IMG/VR virus record: IMGVR_UViG_3300046485_000008
Location: 1-43,225 of that record
From: a virus
Direction: 5' to 3' (one strand)
Length of the DNA stretch: 43,225 nt
Part shown: in pieces, positions 36,740-43,225 of the stretch
Layout: each line of letters opens with the position of its first letter
Numbering within the stretch: the stretch's first letter is position 1
Notes under the pieces: model-generated
Told to the model about the DNA's origin: nothing
Database searches by the model: none
The model's input: the letters and a program-made list of their open reading frames with translations, nothing else
Made by a program: the position numbers and the translations under genes

Positions 36740-39406
36740 ATGGCTGGAGCCCCCGACATCCGAGTGAAGCTGTCCGCTGATGGGGTGGAGGAGGTAGTCC
36801 GAGCCCTTCAGAAGGTGCAAGCGCAAGCCAAGAAGACCAGCGATGAAGCCAAGAAGGGAGGGGGCGGCTTCAAGATCATGGGCGAAGCCATGAGCGACCT
36901 CCAGGGGCTCATTCCAGCCATCGGTCTGGCTGAAGGGGTCAAGGGGCTGGTGGAAATCACGAAGGGGGCTATCGAGTCGGCAGACGCTATGGCGAAACTG
37001 TCCAAGAAGACGGGGATCTCGGTGGAGTCCCTGTCGGTCCTGGGGCTGGGTGCGGAACTGGCTGATGTGGGGATCGAGGGGTTGGCGAAGGGTCTGAAGA
37101 AAATGCAGGTCGCCATGTACGATCTGGAGACTGGAGGCGGGGCTGCCGCAATCGGGTTCCGACAGATCGGGCTGGGTGCGAAGGACCTCCAGGGGCTGAA
37201 GACGGACGAGGCATTCCTGAAGATCGCCAACGCTGTGGCGAAGCTTCCCCCTGGGTTCGTCCAGACGAATGCGGCTGTGAAGATCTTCGGGAAATCAGGT
37301 GCGGACCTCATCCCGATGATGCAGGAACTCTCTGGGAGTGGCTTCGAAGAACTCCAAGCCAAGGCGCAGAAGCTGGGGCTCGTGATGAACTCCGAGACAG
37401 CCGCCGACGCTGAGACCCTGAACGATGAACTCAAGGTCCTGGAGAAGACCGTGAAGGCGACAGCCCTGTCCTTCGCGGCGGGGATGATGAACAGCCTCCT
37501 GGGGGTCACCCGCCAGATGGAGGGGAACGCCGCCGCATCGAAGGACTTTTTCGCCTCGGTGGGAGTCGGTCTGGGTCTGGTGGTGGAAAGTCTCACCACA
37601 GGTCTGGAACTGATCGGGCGGTTCACTGGGGCTCTGTCGGTGATCGACTGGTCCAAGCTGATGAACGCTGATGTGATCGGGTTCTTCAAGTCCCTGAAGA
37701 GTGAGATGGCGGGGGTCATCGAAGAGATGGACCGCCCCTTGAATGATGCGATCAAAGCCCTCCCAGAGAAGGTCACGAAGATCAGGGCACAGATCGCCAA
37801 GCTTCCCCAGGAACAGCAGGGGGAACAGCTTGGGAAACTCACTGGAGCCATGAACCAGGGAAGCGGGAATCGCAGGGACCTGTCCAAGATGGTCATCTCG
37901 GTGGACATGGTCGGGAAGACGGTAGACGCCGCGGTGAAGGCTCGTGAACAGGTAGCCGCTGAAGCAGAGGCGACAGCCAGGGAACGAGCCATCAAGCTGT
38001 CGAAGGACCTGTCCGCGACAGCCCAGGGGCAAGCCTCCAACGAATTGACCATCCAGCAGTCGAAGATAAAAGCCCAGCAGGAGATGGACAAGGAACTCTA
38101 TGACGCCCAGATCATTGATCTGGTGGAGTACTACCGACTACGCAGGGAGTCTATTGATGCCCTGAACTCCGCAGAGCTGGAGGCGATGAAGAAGAAGCGG
38201 ACAGCCATCGCGAATGAGAAGCTAGACCCGAATGATCCTGGCGCCGCCATGAAGAAGGCACAGGAACTCGCGGCGATTGATGCACAAGTCCAGGCCAAGA
38301 AGATCGACCAGCAGACCGCCAGGAATGCCATGACGGATGAGGAGAGACAGAAGCTGGAGGATCTGGGGAAGCGCAGGCTGGAACTGGAAGCCCAGATCAT
38401 GGACGCTCAGGGTCTGACCTACGCCGCCGCCATCGCCAGGATTGATGCCCAAGCCAAGGAACTGAAGAAGCAGGGGATCGACCCCGCCACGGTGGACAAG
38501 CTGGCAAACGCCCAGAAGCAGGGGGCACTGTTCAAGGAGAACCAGACCCAAGCTGGGGCGGGGATGGATGCCCTGGGCATGATGAAACAGGGGCTGGACA
38601 CGAAGGAGAAGGGAGGGGAACTCTTCCCCACTCAGGCCGCCCAGCAGTACCAAGCGGCCATCAATACGCTCCTGCCCACCCTGCGGGAATACGCCCAAGC
38701 CATGCGCGATGCGGCGATCACCCCAGAGGAGATCAAGGCCGCCGAGGACTACACCCTGAAGCTGGATGATCTGGCTGTCTCTGCGAACCAGGACGCTATC
38801 GAGATGGGGAAGTTCAAGGCAGGTCTGGAGGCGGCTCTGACCTCGGACCTCACGAACTTCTTCACCACGGGCATCGAGGAGGCGAACTCCTTCGGGGATG
38901 CCATGAAGGGACTCGCGAATGCCGTCCTGGAATCCCTCAAGAAGATGGCGGCCCAGATGCTGGCGAACATCGCCATCCAGCAGATGATGAAGGCTGTCGA
39001 AGCGATGGGATATTCAGGGGGCGGCTATGTGGCGAAATACGCTGAAGGGGGCCAGGTCGTAGGTCCTGGCACTGGAACCAGTGACTCGATCCCAGCCATG
39101 CTCTCCCACGGGGAGTTCGTGGTTCAGTCGAAGGCTGTCGCCCAGCCAGGAGTCCTCTCCATGCTTGCGGCTCTGAATGGGGGTGGACTCAGGGGCTCTG
39201 CTGGTCCACGCTTCGCCACAGGAGGTCTCGTGAGTGCTTCTGATGTGATGGGGCAGGGAGTCACCCTGGACGCTTCCTTCGGCCTTGACGAGGGCGTGGT
39301 CATGCGGCAGATGAAGGCTTACACCAAGAGCGCAGACGGGCAGAGAGACATCATCAAGGGTCTGTCCATGAACCAGAAAAAAGCCAGCCAAGCCATCGGG
39401 AGGTAG
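36740..39406 (+). CDS. Tape measure protein
   Basis: An 888-residue protein. The N-terminal part begins with VEEVVRALQKVQAQAKKTSDEAKKGGGG, which is coiled coil, followed by hydrophobic helices (IPAIGLAEGVKGLV). The middle is Ala/Lys/Glu/Gln-rich long coiled coil (about 370-690). Near the C-terminus PGTGTSDSIPAMLSHGEFVV is a signature of tape measure proteins. Using the usual 0.15 nm per residue, a tail of about 130 nm would be expected. It is assembled with the chaperones at 36053-36735. Confidence 0.92.
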   Translation: MAGAPDIRVKLSADGVEEVVRALQKVQAQAKKTSDEAKKGGGGFKIMGEAMSDLQGLIPAIGLAEGVKGLVEITKGAIESADAMAKLSKKTGISVESLSVLGLGAELADVGIEGLAKGLKKMQVAMYDLETGGGAAAIGFRQIGLGAKDLQGLKTDEAFLKIANAVAKLPPGFVQTNAAVKIFGKSGADLIPMMQELSGSGFEELQAKAQKLGLVMNSETAADAETLNDELKVLEKTVKATALSFAAGMMNSLLGVTRQMEGNAAASKDFFASVGVGLGLVVESLTTGLELIGRFTGALSVIDWSKLMNADVIGFFKSLKSEMAGVIEEMDRPLNDAIKALPEKVTKIRAQIAKLPQEQQGEQLGKLTGAMNQGSGNRRDLSKMVISVDMVGKTVDAAVKAREQVAAEAEATARERAIKLSKDLSATAQGQASNELTIQQSKIKAQQEMDKELYDAQIIDLVEYYRLRRESIDALNSAELEAMKKKRTAIANEKLDPNDPGAAMKKAQELAAIDAQVQAKKIDQQTARNAMTDEERQKLEDLGKRRLELEAQIMDAQGLTYAAAIARIDAQAKELKKQGIDPATVDKLANAQKQGALFKENQTQAGAGMDALGMMKQGLDTKEKGGELFPTQAAQQYQAAINTLLPTLREYAQAMRDAAITPEEIKAAEDYTLKLDDLAVSANQDAIEMGKFKAGLEAALTSDLTNFFTTGIEEANSFGDAMKGLANAVLESLKKMAAQMLANIAIQQMMKAVEAMGYSGGGYVAKYAEGGQVVGPGTGTSDSIPAMLSHGEFVVQSKAVAQPGVLSMLAALNGGGLRGSAGPRFATGGLVSASDVMGQGVTLDASFGLDEGVVMRQMKAYTKSADGQRDIIKGLSMNQKKASQAIGR

Positions 39407-39409
39407 TCC

Positions 39410-40990
39410 ATGTCCTACGAAACCGGAACAGCGACCAGTGCGGTAGATCTACTGGCGAAGCTGAACACCTTCCTCCTGAAGGGTCACACGCTGTCCCCTG
39501 CCTACGCTGGCACAGGGACAGGGCTGATCACGGGGCTGATCGGCTCATCCACCTCTGTCCTGGAGACCATCACTGTGACCTTCACCAGCGCGACAGCGTT
39601 TGGCGTGGTGGGCTCAGTCACTGGCTCGATGGGGACAGGGACCACTGGGACCTTGTTCACCCATGCGAAGGTCTCCTTCACGATCACCGTGGGAGGCACT
39701 GCATGGGTCAGCGGGGACACGATCATCTTCGTGATGACTCCTCCCTGGATTTCCAAGCGGTATCAGACGGATGTCTCCCGCCTCGCCCTCCTGGGGGACT
39801 TCACGAACCCGACCTACCCTGCCTCACAAGCATTCGACGGGACCTACACCACACTTGCCTCGACGAACGCCGCCCTCCCGCATCAACTCGGCCAACAGTT
39901 CAGCGCAGCCGTCACACTGACCCGGTTCATCATCACAGGGGGACAGACCCCAGGAGAAACCCCGAAGGACTTCACCATCGAGTACTCGGACAACGGGACA
40001 GCCTGGACTAACTCAGGGACCTACACGAACCAGACAGCGTGGGGCGTGGGTGAGGCGAGGACTTTCACCGTCACCGGAGGCTCTGGGGCTCATGCCTACT
40101 GGCGGGTCAATGTCTCCACGAACAACGGTGGAGCCTACACCTCCTTCGGGGAACTTGCCTTCTACGATGGAGCCACAGCCTCAGACCTCCTGCCTCGCCC
40201 CACCGAAGCCATCTGGCAAGCCCCAGGGAACTCCAACGCAGACCAGATCCTAGTCGGTGCGAGGTACTTCTCGGACATCGTGGGCTATTACAACCTCCAG
40301 CTCGGGGGCTTCACTGCCTACTCTGCTGGGGTGGACTTCGGTCTCCAGCCAGGGTCCATCGTAAACTCGGCCACGCTTCACAGCCCCTGCATCCCCCTGT
40401 CGAATGCCTCCATGACTTACTGGTTCATGGCGAATGGGAGGCGGGTGATCATCATCGCCAAAGCTGGCACGAACTACGAGTCTGCGTATCTGGGGTTCAT
40501 AGAGAACTATCCCAGCCCAGGGCAGTGGTCCTACCCCCTGGCTGTGGGAGGCTCGATGGCATTCAATTCCGAACCAGCTTCGAACTCTGCTCTGTGGGCT
40601 TATTCGAATGCGGCGAATGCTCACTCTGCCTTCTGGAGGGGCATCCCTGAGACCACGAACACTCTGACCCAGCTTCGCCTCAGGAAGCCCGATGGCGTGT
40701 GGCAGGGCTTCTCCTCCACCGCTTACAACGGGACCCAGGGGACCATCTGGCCCTACGCCAATTCCATGACAGATCTGCGCGCGAATCTGGACGGGACCTA
40801 CCCCCTGCTCCCCATCATCCTGAGCGACTACGCCCCGAACATGTACGGGAGGCTGGACGGAATCTGGGCTGTGACTGGCTACCTCCAGACACCCGAGAAC
40901 ACCATCACCATCGGGCGGGACACATGGCTCGTGATCCAGAATGTGATCAGGAATACCAAAATCGACTTCGCCGCCGTGCGAATGGACTGA
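39410..40990 (+). CDS. Tail protein with a discoidin-like (F5/8-type) insertion
   Basis: A 526-residue protein. The N-terminus YETGTATSAVDLLAKLNTFLL is shared with the next gene (YSTGAATGPIDLLQKLVAWLV). A stretch at about 130-258 (YPASQAFDGTYTTLASTN, LTRFIITGGQ, KDFTIEYSDNGTAWT, AYWRVNVSTNNGGAYTSFGELAF) has the order of an F5/8-type C carbohydrate-binding domain. The C-terminal half is rich in Trp, Tyr and Asn and beta-rich, like tail-tip proteins. It could bind surface glycans. The exact position in the tail is inferred. Confidence 0.7.
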   Translation: MSYETGTATSAVDLLAKLNTFLLKGHTLSPAYAGTGTGLITGLIGSSTSVLETITVTFTSATAFGVVGSVTGSMGTGTTGTLFTHAKVSFTITVGGTAWVSGDTIIFVMTPPWISKRYQTDVSRLALLGDFTNPTYPASQAFDGTYTTLASTNAALPHQLGQQFSAAVTLTRFIITGGQTPGETPKDFTIEYSDNGTAWTNSGTYTNQTAWGVGEARTFTVTGGSGAHAYWRVNVSTNNGGAYTSFGELAFYDGATASDLLPRPTEAIWQAPGNSNADQILVGARYFSDIVGYYNLQLGGFTAYSAGVDFGLQPGSIVNSATLHSPCIPLSNASMTYWFMANGRRVIIIAKAGTNYESAYLGFIENYPSPGQWSYPLAVGGSMAFNSEPASNSALWAYSNAANAHSAFWRGIPETTNTLTQLRLRKPDGVWQGFSSTAYNGTQGTIWPYANSMTDLRANLDGTYPLLPIILSDYAPNMYGRLDGIWAVTGYLQTPENTITIGRDTWLVIQNVIRNTKIDFAAVRMD

Positions 40991-41000
40991 GGAGAACGAG

Positions 41001-42005
41001 ATGGCCGCTTCCTACTCAACAGGTGCCGCGACTGGTCCCATTGATCTCCTCCAGAAGCTGGTGGCGTGGCTGGTCACGCAGGGCTGGACTAGCAACATGA
41101 GCGTGGCAGAAGGCACAGGCTGGAGGGCTCACCTCTCCAAGGGTTCCGTCTATGTGAACCTCCGAGCCTCAGTGGGCACAGACGCCGCCACGACCACCGT
41201 GTGGGCGAACGGGACCTACAACACCGCGACCCTCACCGGGATCTCGATCTACACGGGGACAGGCTACTCGGGCGCGGCTTCTTGGAACGCCCAGGCCGGG
41301 GCACCGATTGCAGCGGGGAACAATACCGGGTGCGTTCTGACCTCCTACGCTTCCGCGATGCCGTCCTACCACTTCTTCGACGATGGGTCGGATAACATCG
41401 TAGTCGTGTGTGAGAAGACAACGAATGTCTATTCCCACATGGGATGGGGACCGTCACTCACGAAGGCGGGGACCTGGACGGGTGGTGCCTACTTCTTCGG
41501 GACGACAGGATCGTTCAACGGGATGACGAATGCTGGATGGGCAGGGACCACCCTCACCGCGAACTGCCCCTTCTCCTATTCCGACGTCGGGGTGTGGTAC
41601 TGCCCGACAGGGTATGTTCGTGCCGATGTGGACGGGTTCACCTCCAAGTGGCTGGGGTGCGGGGCATCGGTGGCAGGGGCGCAGGGGTACACGGGGAAGT
41701 GGTGTTCCAGTCAATACGGAGGCGCGACCGCGATCCCCGTCGAGATCCCGAGCTATGGTTTGGGCGCGACGGTGAACACGGGGTTCTTCCCCCGTTCTGT
41801 GTCTGCCCTGAACTCCCAGGCGAACCTCCTCCCCCTTCGAATCTTCTGCCAGCGCGACACCTCTGGCTGGTCTCTGCTCGGGGATGTCCCGAACATCTTC
41901 TATTCGAACGGCGTGGGGAACGGGTTCAACACTGGTTCCGTCTATGCGATCAGCGCCCAAAATTACATGATGTTCCCAAACTTCTGCGTCCAGAAATTCG
42001 CATAG
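41001..42005 (+). CDS. Tail protein, paralogous N-terminus
   Basis: A 334-residue protein behind a GAGGAGAACG site. The first 25 residues match those of the preceding protein in pattern (G-A-T-G-x-I/V-D-L-L-x-K-L), suggesting a common attachment module that has been duplicated. The rest is Gly/Ser/Thr/Trp-rich beta sequence with seven cysteines (e.g. NCPFSYSDVGVWYCPTG) and no F5/8 domain. It uses GCG, CGC and ACG codons slightly more than its neighbours. A tail-surface role is inferred. Confidence 0.65.
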   Translation: MAASYSTGAATGPIDLLQKLVAWLVTQGWTSNMSVAEGTGWRAHLSKGSVYVNLRASVGTDAATTTVWANGTYNTATLTGISIYTGTGYSGAASWNAQAGAPIAAGNNTGCVLTSYASAMPSYHFFDDGSDNIVVVCEKTTNVYSHMGWGPSLTKAGTWTGGAYFFGTTGSFNGMTNAGWAGTTLTANCPFSYSDVGVWYCPTGYVRADVDGFTSKWLGCGASVAGAQGYTGKWCSSQYGGATAIPVEIPSYGLGATVNTGFFPRSVSALNSQANLLPLRIFCQRDTSGWSLLGDVPNIFYSNGVGNGFNTGSVYAISAQNYMMFPNFCVQKFA

Positions 42006-42015
42006 CGGGGGGACT

Positions 42016-43077
42016 GTGACTGCCTACTCTGGATTCATCCCCGCCCCTGAACTCTTCCTGCCCCCGAAGGCTGTTTCGGGGAACATGGGGGCGATGGTCT
42101 GGGCTCCCACCATGACCCTCCAGAGGGAGTCGGGACCTTCCAGCGGTGGTTCGAATTACATCGGGAACATTTACATCTGGAAGGTCGGGCTGGGTGGGAA
42201 CTCCTGGACGATGTTCGATGGTGTGCTGTTCGAACGCATTGTCACCATGCCCAGGACCAAGTCCCTGGGCTTCGTGCTGTCGGATCAGACCTTCCAGGTG
42301 GAGGTCTGGAATGCCCACATGCAGAAGTTCTCGGTGATGACTGGTATCACGGTGGCGGGTGGAGGTGGGACCACCGTGGCGAACCCTGGGGGCACTCCCC
42401 TCCTCTTCGGGCCAGACCAGTCGGTCACCTTCACGGTCTCAGTCCCTGCTGTGGGCGTGGCCGCCCTCAGGGATCTCGTGACATGGGTCTTCACTGGAGA
42501 ACTGGGGGCAGACCTCCTGGTCACGGGTTCACGCCTCACGCCCTTCTCCTTGGACATCGACTGGAGCCAGGGCTTCACTGAGGTGACCCAGTACAAGACG
42601 GCCATCCTGAAGTCCTGGTCCGACATGGAGCAGAGAATCCAACAGCGCACGGTGCCCCGCCCCCATGCGACCTTCTCCCTAGCAACGATGGGAGCCCAGG
42701 AGTCCTCGTATCTGGATTCCCTGCTCTGGTCCTGGCAGCACCGCGTGTTCGGTGTTCCCTGGTGGCCGGATGCCTCCATCCTTGCGGCTGATCTCTCCAT
42801 CGGAGCGACCTCTGTCACGGTCTCCACCACGAACAAAGCCTACACGGGTGGCGGCCTGATCATGCTCTGGAAGGACTACAAGACATGGGAGGTGATGGCG
42901 ATCACCACCCTGAGCGCAGGGAGCGTTAGCTTCGCTTCGCCCACCCAGTTCCTGTGGAAGGCGGGGACCATCCTCCTCCCCTTGAACCGTGGGCGGCTGG
43001 CTAACACCCAAACCCTCACCAGGACCACGAACTTCCTGACCTCTGGCTCTGTGTCCTTCGAAATCGAGGTGGTGTAA
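42016..43077 (+). CDS. Tail protein upstream of the tail-tip genes
   Basis: A 353-residue protein from GTG 42016, with a GGGGGGA site. Beta-rich sequence, with WSQGFTEVTQYKTAILKSW and a following basic RIQQRTVPRPH that resembles a segment of D3112-like tail proteins encoded before the BR0599 block, and a C-terminal ATSVTVSTTNKAYTGGGLIM / QTLTRTTNFLTSGSV region. It probably forms the upper part of the distal tail. The stop overlaps the next gene by one base (TAATG). Confidence 0.7.
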   Translation: MTAYSGFIPAPELFLPPKAVSGNMGAMVWAPTMTLQRESGPSSGGSNYIGNIYIWKVGLGGNSWTMFDGVLFERIVTMPRTKSLGFVLSDQTFQVEVWNAHMQKFSVMTGITVAGGGGTTVANPGGTPLLFGPDQSVTFTVSVPAVGVAALRDLVTWVFTGELGADLLVTGSRLTPFSLDIDWSQGFTEVTQYKTAILKSWSDMEQRIQQRTVPRPHATFSLATMGAQESSYLDSLLWSWQHRVFGVPWWPDASILAADLSIGATSVTVSTTNKAYTGGGLIMLWKDYKTWEVMAITTLSAGSVSFASPTQFLWKAGTILLPLNRGRLANTQTLTRTTNFLTSGSVSFEIEVV

Positions 43078-43225
43078 TGACCACATACCAGACCTTCGAA
43101 GTGCTGGAGATCGAGCCCAACGCACGAGAGGACAGGACCGACACCCTAACCAGGACCTTCGTCCGCTTTGACCCAGGGCTGGGTGCTGTGGCTGTGGATG
43201 ACCGTGGCGGGACTCCAATCGCCTC
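43077..43225 (+). CDS. N-terminal part of the tail protein that continues at position 1
   Basis: Forty-nine codons from ATG 43077 (it shares its first base with the stop of the preceding gene), starting MTTYQTFEVLEI and ending GGTPIA with a trailing TC. No stop precedes the edge. The reading frame of the first gene in the window (from base 1, beginning TCG) matches if the trailing TC is the same as the leading TC, giving PIASFSWFLDW. The protein would be about 201 residues. It is therefore the missing N-terminus of that tail gene if the molecule is circular or permuted. Confidence 0.72.
   Translation, partial: MTTYQTFEVLEIEPNAREDRTDTLTRTFVRFDPGLGAVAVDDRGGTPIA

Noticed and set aside
1-43225. 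Direct terminal repeats or cohesive ends at the window edges
   Set aside because: The edges share only TC, which is too short, and they lie inside a gene; the real packaging site is more likely elsewhere.

Overview
The window reads as an essentially complete genome of a tailed double-stranded DNA phage (Caudoviricetes) with a long non-contractile tail (siphovirus type). All genes that can be supported lie on the + strand, usually with ATGA, GTGA or TGATG overlaps, and most have purine-rich ribosome sites. There is a large tape measure protein, a tail tube protein and a frameshifted tail chaperone, but no sheath. The head module is lambda-like: GpA-type terminase, gpW-like joiner, lambda-type portal, S49 protease with a nested scaffold, decoration protein and FII-like connector. 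The tail tip (BR0599-type protein followed by a large hub) resembles that of Mu-like/GTA-type tails. The DNA is GC-rich with heavy use of GGG and AGG codons. A Gram-negative host is likely, but nothing in the window identifies it. No integrase, CI-type repressor or tRNA was seen.

Layout. 1-4461: end of the tail-tip genes. 4470-6146: lysis cassette (tlde1/DUF2778-type cell-wall enzyme, two small membrane proteins, membrane-anchored protein). 6147-12177: a Cro-like regulator, then recombination and replication genes (RecT-like annealing protein, PD-(D/E)XK nuclease, DUF1376-type initiator with a candidate origin inside it, DnaC-like loader, deoxyribosyltransferase-like protein). 12204-18394: many small unknown genes, including one interrupted by an amber codon, membrane proteins, a ParB-like protein and a run of cysteine-rich proteins. 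18391-22039: a cytosine-5 methyltransferase whose DNA also encodes a second, recognisable protein in another frame, a compositionally distinct cassette with an MT-A70 adenine methyltransferase, a Ref-like HNH nuclease and an unknown conserved phage protein. 22278-26552: a second ParB-like protein, a TET-associated-type glycosyltransferase (TAGT) and the terminase. 26601-43225: head and tail morphogenesis.

The two ends of the window carry the two halves of one tail gene. They join in frame if the shared TC dinucleotide is counted once, which suggests a circularly permuted or circular contig cut inside that gene.

Most interesting points: the dual-coded methyltransferase locus, a DNA-glycosyltransferase-type gene with two DNA methyltransferases but no visible TET/JBP oxygenase, a foreign-looking cassette whose genes share a TGTCCA leader, a -1 frameshift site in the tail chaperone, a recurring intergenic motif next to a structured RNA and terminator, and an origin-like cluster of repeats in the initiator gene.
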